A DNA stretch of 32,226 bases from Gammaproteobacteria bacterium (GCA_903970185.1 CAJCIC010000080.1:1-32226), one strand, 5' to 3'; counted from the first letter of the stretch, positions 10,401-18,598 are shown. A program made the numbers and translations. Notes: generated by a model not told the origin, from the letters alone.

Positions 10401-11313
10401 CTGCGGATGCGGTCTTCAGGATCAGCGCACGCGGATACACCGTGTTCCTCGCGGCGCCGGTCAGATCGCACGTGATGGCCACGGCCTCTGACAGCGGCAG
10501 CGAGCGCAACAGGCGCGAGAGCAGCGCGTCGTTGGCATCGATCGCCTCCCCGCTTTTCGCTTCTGCCTCGACGATGACAACGAATTCGCCGCGGTGACTT
10601 TCACCCGCAAGCGAGGCATTGAAAAGCGCGCCAAGCGGGGCCGCCCGAATGGTCTCGAAGACCTTGGTCAATTCGCGCGCAAGCACGGCGTGGCGATCGC
10701 GCCCGAACACTTCGCACAAAAGCGCAAGCGTCGCATGGATACGGTGCGGCGCCTCATACAGCACGATATGCACGGCCTGGCTGGCATGGGCCTTGAGCGT
10801 CGAGCGCGCCGCCTGGGCCCTGGCCGGAAGAAAGCCCAGAAAGAGCAGCGGCGCGTCGGTTAAGCCCGCGGCTGACACCGCAGTCGCAAGCGCGCTTGGC
10901 CCGGGCAGGGGAATGACCCGAAAGCCGGCTTGGCGCACCGCCTTGACAAGGCGCGCGCCGGGATCGCTGATGCCAGGCGTGCCCGCATCGGTGATGAAGG
11001 CGATGCGCTCGCCCAAGCCAAGCCTTGCGATCACGTCTTGCGCGGCGAGCGCTTCGTTGTGCTGGTGCAAGGCGAAGGTCTTGACGTGAATGTCAAAGGC
11101 GTCAAGCAGGCGCCGGCCAATGCGCGTGTCTTCGCTTGCAATGGCGTCCATGCGCGACAGGCAGTCAAGCGCACGCAAGGTGACGTCGCGCAAATTGCCA
11201 ATCGGCGTTGCCACCATATAGAGGCACGCGCCGGGCCAGTCCTGCTCCTTTTGCGCGCGCGCTTGCCAGCCCCTGAGAAGAGCGGATTGCGGCGGCGGCG
11301 TTTGGCTTGGCAT
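10387..11313 (-). CDS. rsmI: 16S rRNA (cytidine(1402)-2'-O)-methyltransferase RsmI
   Basis: RsmI methylates the 2'-O of C1402 in 16S rRNA using SAM and helps decoding fidelity. The 308-residue product has the tetrapyrrole-methylase-like fold signatures VATPIGNLRDVTLRAL (34-49), SEDTR (60-64), ITDAGTPGISDPGARLV (107-123) and PLPGPSALATAVSAAGL (136-151). The frame is open upstream to 11430, but I prefer the ATG at 11313 because the longer version would run into the start of the divergent SIS gene. It lies tail-to-tail with rlpA and head-to-head with diaA, the same rsmI/diaA neighbourhood as in E. coli. Confidence 0.94.
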   Translation of the reverse strand: MPSQTPPPQSALLRGWQARAQKEQDWPGACLYMVATPIGNLRDVTLRALDCLSRMDAIASEDTRIGRRLLDAFDIHVKTFALHQHNEALAAQDVIARLGLGERIAFITDAGTPGISDPGARLVKAVRQAGFRVIPLPGPSALATAVSAAGLTDAPLLFLGFLPARAQAARSTLKAHASQAVHIVLYEAPHRIHATLALLCEVFGRDRHAVLARELTKVFETIRAAPLGALFNASLAGESHRGEFVVIVEAEAKSGEAIDANDALLSRLLRSLPLSEAVAITCDLTGAARNTVYPRALILKTASAASEG

Positions 11314-11397
11314 GCGGCATTGTGCAGACCGATGCACTTGTGTGCAAACCGTAACGGGAACCAATGCCAGCGGGCCCGGCTCTGAGGTTGGGATCGT

Positions 11398-11403
11398 TAT
11401 AAT
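11398..11403 (+). promoter_or_regulatory. Candidate -10 element directly before the SIS gene
   Basis: A perfect TATAAT lies only seven bases ahead of the ATG at 11411, so a transcript from it would begin at or next to the start codon (leaderless). No good -35 is seen at 16-18 bases spacing and there is no TG extension, so it may be fortuitous. Confidence 0.4.
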
Positions 11404-11410
11404 CCGGGCG

Positions 11411-12001
11411 ATGGACCTCGAGGCGCGCATTCACGAACAGTTCGGCGAGCACGGCACGGCACTTTTGGCTTCGTCGCTGGCGCTGGCAGTGCCGATTGCG
11501 CGTGCCGCCGAATGGATGGTCGAGGCGCTGTCTGACGATCGCAAGATCATTGCCTGTGCCAACGCGCCAGCCGATGCCGAATGCGAGCGCTTCGTTAGCG
11601 CCTTGCTTGGGCGTTTCGAGCGCGAGCGCCTGGCGCTTGCGGCAATCTCGCTGTCAGCCAGGAGGCCACCGCCAGGCGTTAACGCCGGCAGCGACATGCT
11701 GCCGCACTTTGCGCGGCAGATCGAGGGCATCGCACGACCCGGTGATGTGCTGGTTGCGCTCTCGGCAAGCGGCAACTGCCAGAATGTCGTCGATGCCGTG
11801 ATTGCTGCCCACGAGCGCGACATGCGCGTTGTCGCCATCACGGGCCAGTCAGGCGGCGCCCTCGCGGCGGAACTCTTCGATAGCGATGTGCACCTGGCGA
11901 TTCCGGCTGAGCGACTGATTGTGGTGCAGGCGATCGAGCGCGTCGTCTTCAATTGCCTGTGTGATGCGATGGACTGGAATTTCCTGGGAGACGAAGCATG
12001 A
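11411..12001 (+). CDS. Diverged SIS-domain protein, DiaA-like
   Basis: It has 196 residues with the length and fold pattern of the DiaA/GmhA family. GDVLVALSASGNCQNVV (111-127), MRVVAITGQSGG (138-149) and NCLCDAMDWN (181-190) match the SIS core. DiaA binds DnaA and promotes replication initiation; GmhA isomerises sedoheptulose 7-phosphate. The sugar-binding GNGGS loop is replaced by ANAPAD (50-55). The positions of GmhA's catalytic Glu and His read Ala64 and Glu176 in my hand alignment, so isomerase activity is unlikely. Neighbours rsmI and a dolP-like gene match the E. coli diaA locus, which favours a non-enzymatic DiaA role. The stop overlaps the next gene (ATGATGA). No clear Shine-Dalgarno is visible. 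Confidence 0.75.
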   Translation: MDLEARIHEQFGEHGTALLASSLALAVPIARAAEWMVEALSDDRKIIACANAPADAECERFVSALLGRFERERLALAAISLSARRPPPGVNAGSDMLPHFARQIEGIARPGDVLVALSASGNCQNVVDAVIAAHERDMRVVAITGQSGGALAAELFDSDVHLAIPAERLIVVQAIERVVFNCLCDAMDWNFLGDEA

Positions 12002-12738
12002 TGAAGACGTGGCCGCTCGCAACGAGCGCATTTCGCAGGGCCGCTGCCGCTCTTCTCGCGGTGGCGCTGGCCTCATCGATTTCGGGCTGCCTGCCGGTCA
12101 TGATCGGTGCCGTGGCCTATGGCTCGTATGCAGCCACCGATCGGCGCAGCCTCGGCGCCCAGACCGATGACAAGGTCATCGCGGTGCGCGCCGAGAACCA
12201 GATCGGCGATCGTTTTGGTGCCGCAGCGCACATCACCGTGACCAGTTTCAACCGCAAGGTGCTTCTTACCGGCCAGGTGTTAGACGAGGCCGGCAAGGCC
12301 GACGCCGAGCGCATCGTGCGCGAGAGCCCGGAGGTCAAGGATGTCGTCAACGAACTGACGCTAAGCGCGCCAAGTTCGTACGGCGAGCGTTCCAACGATG
12401 CCTTCATCACCACCCAGGTGAAGACCGCCATGGTCAATCACAGTGACCTCTTTGCCAACGCCTACAAGGTCGTGACCGAGCGCGGCGTCGTCTACCTGAT
12501 GGGTATCGTCACGCGCCGCGAGGGCGACTACGGCGCCGGCATCGCCCGCGGCGTGTCGGGGGTGACCGGTGTTGTCAAGGTGTTTGACTACATCTCCGAA
12601 GATGATCTGCAGCGCATGCAGACCCAGGCGGTACCCACCGATACACCCCCCCAGCCGCCGGCGCAGGGCCCCTCGGCTGCGCCAGCCTCGCCGACATCGG
12701 GCGTCGTCACGAGTGGCTCGGGTGCCCCTGTCCAGTAG
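11998..12738 (+). CDS. BON-domain outer-membrane lipoprotein, DolP-like
   Basis: It is a 246-residue lipoprotein with a signal peptide and a Cys at 31 (SSISGC). Two BON domains follow (about 52-125, from TDDKVIAVRAENQI, and about 130-205, from NDAFITTQVKTAMV). The tail after about 210 is Pro/Ala/Ser-rich and low in complexity (PTDTPPQPPAQGPS). The E. coli counterpart DolP (YraP) sits downstream of diaA and supports outer-membrane integrity and BAM function. The same order and domain set support an equivalent role here. Two adjacent ATGs (11998 and 12001) could start it; the first overlaps the stop of the upstream gene. The extended disordered tail is not part of the E. coli protein as I know it. 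Confidence 0.88.
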   Translation: MMKTWPLATSAFRRAAAALLAVALASSISGCLPVMIGAVAYGSYAATDRRSLGAQTDDKVIAVRAENQIGDRFGAAAHITVTSFNRKVLLTGQVLDEAGKADAERIVRESPEVKDVVNELTLSAPSSYGERSNDAFITTQVKTAMVNHSDLFANAYKVVTERGVVYLMGIVTRREGDYGAGIARGVSGVTGVVKVFDYISEDDLQRMQTQAVPTDTPPQPPAQGPSAAPASPTSGVVTSGSGAPVQ

Positions 12739-12756
12739 CACGAAAGGCGCGCTGAC

Positions 12757-13677
12757 ATGAAGAACGTGGCGGGCTCCTGCAGGGCGCTGATTTTCTGTGT
12801 GCTTTGGCCATTGCTCGGCTGTGGGTCCGTAGCGCATGCCGAGGCGCCGCGGGGGTTTATCTACAAGGTCGTGGCGCCAGGCGCAGACTCGGGTGCGGTG
12901 CTCTATCTCTACGGCACGCTGCACCTGGGCAGCGCCGCGGGCGAAGGGCTTGACGCGCCCACGCGTGATCTGATTGGCAAGAGCAGCCGGCTCGCCATCG
13001 AACTCGACCCGCGCAACACCGCAGCGATCGGACACGCCTTGCAGACCTTTGGGCTCTACCCGGTAGGCGATTCGCTCGCCCGGCACATTTCAGAAGCGCT
13101 GATGGCGCGCACCGCAACGCGGGCAGAGCAGCTGACGCTGCCCGAGGAGCGCATCGAGCAGATGCGGCCCTGGGTCGCAGCCAACCTGCTCTCGGTGCTC
13201 ACGCTCGCTGCCACCGGGCTTGACCCGCGACGCGGATCCGAGGCGCTTCTGACCGCGGCGGCGCTTGGCGCAAACGTGCCGGTGATCGAGATCGAAGGTG
13301 CCGATGTCCAGTTCAAGCTGCTTGGCGGCGCGCCCGAGGCAACCCAGGTCGATGCCCTCAGACGCACGCTCGACGGCCTTGACGATGGCCGCATCGCGAG
13401 CGAGGCCAAGCGCCTGATTTCGGCCTGGCAGACGCACGATGCCAGCGTGATCGAAAAGATGCTCATCGAGTTGCACGAGGAGCCGGGATTGTTTCCCCAG
13501 TTCATGGCGAGCCAGCTCATTTCAGCCCGCGATGCGTCCATGACCGATGCGGCGATTGCCGAGCTGAACCTGGGCGGCCAGACGTTCTTTGCCGTCGGCG
13601 CCTTGCACCTGTTTGGCGATGACGGCTTGATCAGCCAGCTCAGAAAGCGCGGCTACAGCGTGACCTCGCTCAACTAG
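12757..13677 (+). CDS. TraB/GumN-family exported protein
   Basis: The 306-residue protein has an N-terminal hydrophobic signal, most simply cut after AHA at about 28; a Cys at 22 (LLGC) makes a lipoprotein possible but the lipobox is poor. Family marks are YGTLHLG (His56), IELD (Glu82) and GALHLFGDDGLISQL near the C-terminus (His284). The GxxH...E...GxxH pattern is shared with TraB/GumN/Tiki proteins, which are proposed metalloproteases. The substrate of the bacterial members is unknown. It starts 18 bases after the dolP-like gene and probably joins that operon. Its stop TAG overlaps the stop of the convergent RND gene within one CTAG. Confidence 0.85.
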   Translation: MKNVAGSCRALIFCVLWPLLGCGSVAHAEAPRGFIYKVVAPGADSGAVLYLYGTLHLGSAAGEGLDAPTRDLIGKSSRLAIELDPRNTAAIGHALQTFGLYPVGDSLARHISEALMARTATRAEQLTLPEERIEQMRPWVAANLLSVLTLAATGLDPRRGSEALLTAAALGANVPVIEIEGADVQFKLLGGAPEATQVDALRRTLDGLDDGRIASEAKRLISAWQTHDASVIEKMLIELHEEPGLFPQFMASQLISARDASMTDAAIAELNLGGQTFFAVGALHLFGDDGLISQLRKRGYSVTSLN

Positions 13678-16600
13678 GCCACGTGATCATCAAGCGGTGA
13701 TGCCGGTTGCCCCGAAACGGGCGCAGCCGAGCCGCCATGGCCATCGCCAAGCAGGCCCATGCTGGCCAGCTTGGCCTCGGTCAGGCGCCTTTGGCGCGCC
13801 GCCATCAGGCGTCCCCAGCGATCCAGGTAGGTGTAGATCACCGGCACGACGACGAGCGTTAGCAGCGTCGAGGTCAAGACACCGCCAATGATCGCTCGTC
13901 CCATCGGGGCCTGCTGCTCGGAGCCTTCGCCAAGCCCCAGTGCCAAGGGCAGCATGCCAAACACCATGGCAGCGGTGGTCATCAGGATCGGCCGCAGCCG
14001 CACCTGGCCTGCGGTGACCAGGGCGTCGAATTGCGACATGCCCTCGGCCTGCGCGCGATTGGCAAAGTCGACCAGCAAAATCGCGTTCTTCGTGACCAGA
14101 CCCATCAGCATGACAAAGCCGATCATCGAGAACAGGTTCAAGGTCGTGCCGGTCAAGGCCAGCGCGAGCAATACGCCGATGAATGACAGGGGCAGCGAGA
14201 CCATGATGGCAAGCGGCTGCAGGAAACTTGCAAACTGTGAGGCGAGGACCAGATAGATGAAGATCACCGCCAGCGCCAGCGCGGCAAGAAGCGCCGCGCC
14301 CGATTCGTCTTGCTGCTCCTGCTGGCCGCCAATCGAGATGCGGTAGCCTGGCGGCAGCTGGCGCGCCTCGACCAGCTTCTTGATGTCCGAGCCGACGTCG
14401 CCCTTGGCGCGGCCCTCGACGTTGCCGTAGATGGCAACGCGCCGCTGCAAGTCCTGGCGCTTGATCATCTGCGGGCTCTCGGCAACCACGATGTCTGCCA
14501 CCTGGCGCAAGGGCACAAGGCGCGCTGCGCCGTTGCCGTCGAGCTTGTTGGTACTGATCAAGAGGTCGCCGATGGTGTTCGCATCGGTGCGCTCGTCGCG
14601 CGGCAGCTGCACGCGCACGTCGTAGTTCTGGCCATCCGAATTGAGCCAGTAGCTGACGGTCTCGCCGCCGACGAGCGGCGCCAGCGCATTGCCGATGACC
14701 GAGGTGCTAAGGCCGAGATCGGAGGCGACATCGGGGCGCGGTCGGATCGAAATCGCGGGAACGCCTGGCCGGTTGCTGGAGTAGAGATCGACGACGCCTG
14801 GAATCTTGGCGATGTCATCGGAGAGCGCTTGCGCATACTGGTTGAGCTTTTGGGCATCGGGCCCGAGCACGGCAATATAGATCGGCGTCTCGTAGCCGAC
14901 GGCGGTCTGGATGCCCGGGATATGTTCGAGCTGGTCGCGGATGACTTTTTCCAGCTCCTTTTGCGAACGGTGGCGCTCGCTGATGGGGGTCAGCACGAGG
15001 TTCACCCGGACCTGGCCGCGGCCTTCGCCGAAGATGTCGATGTCGACGTGCTTGATCTCGGGAATCCTGGCGAGTTCCTTCTCGACCTGCGCGGTCTTTT
15101 CGTCGGCATAGCTAAGACTCGCACCGACGGGCGTGGTGATGTGCAGGCTGATGAAGCTTTCGTCGACATCGGGAATGAACTCGCTGCCGATGAAAGGCAT
15201 CAGTGCAATCGCGCTGCCGAAAAACAGTCCAACGGCAATGGCGATGGTGCTGCGGCGATGCGATAGCGCCCAGCGCAGCGCCCGGTCGTAGACCCGGTGC
15301 AAGCGCTCCACGCCGTTTTCGACCTTGTCGAGCAAGTAGCGCAGCGGCGGGAATTCGAGCAGGCGCGAGTGCGGCGGGTCGACCCAGATCGAAGACAGCA
15401 TCGGGTCGAGCGTGAAGCTGACAAACAGCGACACCAGCACGGCCACCGTCACGGTGACGCCAAACGAGTAGAAGAATTTGCCAACCACACCCGACATGAA
15501 CGCCACCGGCACGAACACGGCGACGATGGCAAAGGTCGTGGCCATCACCGCCAGTCCGATTTCCTCGGTGCCGTCGCGCGCCGCCTGCAGGTGCGACTTG
15601 CCCATGCGCAAGTGGCGCACGATGTTCTCGCGCACAACGATGGCATCGTCAATCAGAAGGCCAACGCAAAGCGAGAGGGCCATCATGGTCATGAAATTGA
15701 GTGTGAAGCCCAGGGCGTAGAGCGCGATGAAGGTTGAAATCACCGCGATCGGCAGCGTCAGGCCGGTAATCACCGTGCTGCGCCAGCTGCGCAAGAACAG
15801 GAAAACGATCAGGATGGTCAAGACGCCGCCTTCGAGCAGGGTCTTTTTCACGCCGTGCAGCGAGTCGTTCACCCAGTCGGCGTCGGAATAAAGCGTGACC
15901 ACCTCGACACCTTCGGGCAGCCGCGGCTTCATGCGCTCGATGGCTTCGGCAATCGAGCGCCCGGTATCGACGATATTGGCGTCTTGCACCTTGAAGACGT
16001 TAAGGCCGATCGACTCCTTGCCGTCGGTTCTGGCCAGCGTTTGCGGCTCTTCGACGCCGTCGGTGACGGTGGCCACGGCGTTGAGATAGACCGGCGCATC
16101 GGCACCTGCCGGGCCGCGCCTTGCGACCACGATGCGATTGAAGTCGTCGATGTTTTTCAGCTTGCCATCGACGCGCACCAGCGCTTCGGTCTTGGAATTG
16201 GAGATGCGTCCGGCGGCAATATCCTGGTTGGCGGCGCGAATCGCATCCATGACCTGATCGATGCCGATGCCGTAGGCCGCGAGCTGGTCAGGCCGGACCT
16301 GGATTCGAACCTGGCGCGCGCGCGCCCCGGAAGTCACGACGCGGCCGACCCCCGATGTCTTTTGCAGCTCTTTCACGATGACCTGATCGGTCAGGGTGCT
16401 CAGTTCACGCATCGAGCGCGTGGTCGACACGACCGCCAGTTGCACCACCGGCTGGACATTCTCGGAGTCGGCGCGCTCGACCAGCGGCTCCTTGGCTTCG
16501 CGCGGAAAAGTCGGGCGGATCTGCGCAACCCGGTCGCGAACTTCCTGCGTGACGCGCGCAACGTCGGTGCCCACCCTGAATTCGACGGCGGTGTCCGATC

Positions 16601-16862
16601 GGCCTTCGAGCGACGTCGAGCGCAGCACCTTGATGCCAGACACCGTGTTGACGGCGTTTTCGATCGGCTTGGAGATGTCGTTTTCGACGGCTTCAGGCGA
16701 CGCCCCCGGGTAGAGCACGGTGATCGAGACCACCGGAAAGCTGACGTCGGGCAAGGACTCGACGCCAAGGCGCACATACGAGAAGGTGCCCAAGACGCAC
16801 AGTCCGACCATCACCATGGTCGCAAATACCGGGTTATTGATCGATACTTTGGTGATCCACAT
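13674..16862 (-). CDS. RND efflux transporter, HAE-1/AcrB type
   Basis: This is a proton-driven inner-membrane efflux pump of 1062 residues with the full RND layout: TM1 at about 11-30, a large porter loop, TM2-6, TM7 at about 540-560, a second porter loop, and TM8-12. The TM4 proton-relay pair is Asp405-Asp406 in GLLIDDAIVVREN. FMSGVVGKFFYSFGVTVTVAV and ILLVDFANRAQAEG are typical of the HAE-1 group. The closest subtype by feel is the MdtBC/multidrug group, but the substrate cannot be read from sequence. It lies 23 bases downstream of the fusion-protein gene. No outer-membrane factor is encoded nearby, so the pump probably uses one from elsewhere. Confidence 0.95.
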   Translation of the reverse strand: MWITKVSINNPVFATMVMVGLCVLGTFSYVRLGVESLPDVSFPVVSITVLYPGASPEAVENDISKPIENAVNTVSGIKVLRSTSLEGRSDTAVEFRVGTDVARVTQEVRDRVAQIRPTFPREAKEPLVERADSENVQPVVQLAVVSTTRSMRELSTLTDQVIVKELQKTSGVGRVVTSGARARQVRIQVRPDQLAAYGIGIDQVMDAIRAANQDIAAGRISNSKTEALVRVDGKLKNIDDFNRIVVARRGPAGADAPVYLNAVATVTDGVEEPQTLARTDGKESIGLNVFKVQDANIVDTGRSIAEAIERMKPRLPEGVEVVTLYSDADWVNDSLHGVKKTLLEGGVLTILIVFLFLRSWRSTVITGLTLPIAVISTFIALYALGFTLNFMTMMALSLCVGLLIDDAIVVRENIVRHLRMGKSHLQAARDGTEEIGLAVMATTFAIVAVFVPVAFMSGVVGKFFYSFGVTVTVAVLVSLFVSFTLDPMLSSIWVDPPHSRLLEFPPLRYLLDKVENGVERLHRVYDRALRWALSHRRSTIAIAVGLFFGSAIALMPFIGSEFIPDVDESFISLHITTPVGASLSYADEKTAQVEKELARIPEIKHVDIDIFGEGRGQVRVNLVLTPISERHRSQKELEKVIRDQLEHIPGIQTAVGYETPIYIAVLGPDAQKLNQYAQALSDDIAKIPGVVDLYSSNRPGVPAISIRPRPDVASDLGLSTSVIGNALAPLVGGETVSYWLNSDGQNYDVRVQLPRDERTDANTIGDLLISTNKLDGNGAARLVPLRQVADIVVAESPQMIKRQDLQRRVAIYGNVEGRAKGDVGSDIKKLVEARQLPPGYRISIGGQQEQQDESGAALLAALALAVIFIYLVLASQFASFLQPLAIMVSLPLSFIGVLLALALTGTTLNLFSMIGFVMLMGLVTKNAILLVDFANRAQAEGMSQFDALVTAGQVRLRPILMTTAAMVFGMLPLALGLGEGSEQQAPMGRAIIGGVLTSTLLTLVVVPVIYTYLDRWGRLMAARQRRLTEAKLASMGLLGDGHGGSAAPVSGQPASPLDDHVA

Positions 16863-16885
16863 GGCTTGTCCCTGGCTCGGAAGAC

Positions 16886-18064
16886 TCAGGCGTGGGCGTG
16901 CGTGTCTTGCGGCTTGGGTGCGCTGTCATCGCCTGCTGCCAGCGCGCGCGCCGGTGCGCCTTCCTTCAGGTCATCGAACTTCGATGCCAGTACGGGCACG
17001 GCGGCGTCGACGCCCTGCTTGATCTCGACCCAGCCGTGGCTTAGGTCCTGAAGGCCGAGCTCAACCGGTCTGCGTTTTAAGGTGTTGTTCTCGACCGTCC
17101 AGACAACCGACTGGCCGGCATCGGTGCGCACGGCCGCAAGCGGCAGGGACGGCCTTGGCGATGAGCTGCTGAGCACCACGTGTCCTGAGGCATACATGCC
17201 CGAGCGCAGTTTGTGTCCGGCGTTGGTCACCGAGAAGAAGGTCATGATCGAGCGCGTGCCGGTCTCGGTCTCCGGGCTGATGCGGTCAAGCGTGCCCAAG
17301 AAGGTCTGGTCGGGAATGCCATCGACGCTGATCGCCACCGCCATGCCCTTTTTCAGCCGCGTGACTTCGGCGGCCGGCACCAACGCCTGGAATTCGAGCG
17401 AGTCAAGATCAACGATCGAAAACAGCTGGCCGTCGACCGAGGTTTTCTCGCCGACCTTGATATAGCGCTTGCCGATGATGCCGGAGATCGGCGCGACCAC
17501 CGTGGCCTGGTTGAGATCGATGCGCGCCACGTCGACTTCTGCTGACGCGGCCTCGAGCGTGGCATGGTTGGCCTTGTAGGTGCTGTCGAAATTGTCGAAG
17601 GCATTTTGCGAGATGAATTTCTTCTCGAGAAGCTCGTGGTTGGTGGTGCGATTCTTCTCGGCCATCTCGAACTGGGCCTTGGCCGAATCGCGCGTGCTGA
17701 TCTTCTGGGCCAGACGCGCTGCGAGCTGCGCCGTGTCGAGTTGCGCCAGGACCTGGCCGGCATGCACGACATCGCCTTCGCGCACCAGGATTTCCTTGAC
17801 GTCAAGCGCTTCCTTGGCCCTCACCGTGGCTTCACTGCGCGCCTCGAGGTTGCCCGTGATCTCAAGTCTTGCCGCAAGTGCGCGCGGAGTGACGTAGGTC
17901 AAATCGCTTGCGGTGAATTGCAGCTCGGCCGGTGCCTTCTTGTCGGAGGCGTCGGCGTGTGAGCGCTTGCTTAGCATGACTGCGCCGCCGACCAACAGGA
18001 TGGCCAGTAGTGCGCTCGCGGCAATCGCGATGCGGCGCTTGTTGGAGAAAGGGGAGTAGTTCAT
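16886..18064 (-). CDS. RND efflux membrane fusion protein
   Basis: This periplasmic adaptor joins the RND pump to an outer-membrane channel. The 392 residues have one N-terminal membrane anchor or uncleaved signal (about 11-30). A biotinyl-lipoyl half motif follows (VKEILVREGDVVHAGQVLAQLD, about 88-109), then a helical hairpin (about 110-170), the second lipoyl half (ATVVAPISGIIGKRYIKVGE) and a beta-barrel (FQALVPAAEVTRLKKGMAV). The tail ends in DTHAHA. I chose the ATG at 18064, which gives a normal MNYSPFSNKRR anchor start; the frame is open to 18202 but that stretch lacks signal-like character. It is the first gene of the pump operon. Confidence 0.94.
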   Translation of the reverse strand: MNYSPFSNKRRIAIAASALLAILLVGGAVMLSKRSHADASDKKAPAELQFTASDLTYVTPRALAARLEITGNLEARSEATVRAKEALDVKEILVREGDVVHAGQVLAQLDTAQLAARLAQKISTRDSAKAQFEMAEKNRTTNHELLEKKFISQNAFDNFDSTYKANHATLEAASAEVDVARIDLNQATVVAPISGIIGKRYIKVGEKTSVDGQLFSIVDLDSLEFQALVPAAEVTRLKKGMAVAISVDGIPDQTFLGTLDRISPETETGTRSIMTFFSVTNAGHKLRSGMYASGHVVLSSSSPRPSLPLAAVRTDAGQSVVWTVENNTLKRRPVELGLQDLSHGWVEIKQGVDAAVPVLASKFDDLKEGAPARALAAGDDSAPKPQDTHAHA

Positions 18065-18071
18065 GTGCGGG

Positions 18072-18101
18072 GCGCCCGTCTTGCCGGGCGCGCAAATTAT
18101 C
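18072..18101 (-). promoter_or_regulatory. Candidate promoter and 5' hairpin of the pump operon
   Basis: On the minus strand a -10-like GATAAT (18096-18101) precedes a perfect 7-bp GC-only stem, GCGCCCG at 18085-18091 and CGGGCGC at 18072-18078, with a six-base loop. If that -10 is used, the mRNA would begin at about 18089, within the upstream arm. The stem ends eight bases from the start codon and covers the place where a Shine-Dalgarno would be; none is otherwise visible. No convincing -35 was found. Confidence 0.4.
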
Positions 18102-18214
18102 TCACAGGGGATTTTAGGGATTACCCGCAAGCGCACGAGGAGCATGCGACAAAGCGCAGGAAACGGCGATGAACTGCAGATTCGGGCGTTCAGGCGGGGC
18201 AACGCCCGCTCGGG

Positions 18215-18598
18215 CTATGCGGTTGTCTGCGGCACCTGCTCAGCCAGGACCTCGTCGCGCAGCGCGCGCTTGCCGAAGACTTCCACCATGCGCACGTCCG
18301 AGTTGGGGTTTTCCTGCTGCAGGCGATCGAAGTCGGCGCGAATTTCGCCGGTAAAGCCGACCGTGCGGGTCAGCGCCAGGCGACCGTCGACGATCACCGC
18401 CACGGCCACGGGCCGGCCCCACAGCCGGATCAGCGCGACATGGCGCTCGGGGAACTGCAGGCAGGCGCGCTCGTAGAGTTCCCACATGCTGTCGATTTCC
18501 TCGAGCGGCGCCCGATGCATGTTTTCCCCGTCAACGCGCAGGATCATCCATGCCGGGCGCTCCTGGTGGCGGGAAAAGGGCGTGTTATCCATCGTCAT
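18215..18598 (-). CDS. Hypothetical protein, 127 residues
   Basis: I do not recognise this protein. It is soluble, with no signal peptide or membrane helix. The core looks alpha/beta, with a hydrophobic strand pattern (HVALIRLWGRPVAVAVIVDGRLALTRTVGF, about 53-82) flanked by charged helices (EEIDSMWELYERACLQF and EIRADFDRLQQENP). Codon use resembles the neighbours. Two in-frame ATGs (18598 and 18592) are possible starts. It lies between the pump operon and the Lrp-type gene on the same strand, 96 bases from the latter, so it could be read with either. The call rests on an intact frame in a stretch with no competing gene, and on protein-like composition. Confidence 0.6.
   Translation of the reverse strand: MTMDNTPFSRHQERPAWMILRVDGENMHRAPLEEIDSMWELYERACLQFPERHVALIRLWGRPVAVAVIVDGRLALTRTVGFTGEIRADFDRLQQENPNSDVRMVEVFGKRALRDEVLAEQVPQTTA

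Noticed and set aside
11411-12001. Naming the SIS gene gmhA (phosphoheptose isomerase)
   Set aside because: Sugar-loop and catalytic positions are not conserved, and the location matches diaA instead.
14310-15266. A 318-codon plus-strand frame opposite the RND transporter
   Set aside because: Antisense shadow; the RND gene is full length and conserved on the other strand.
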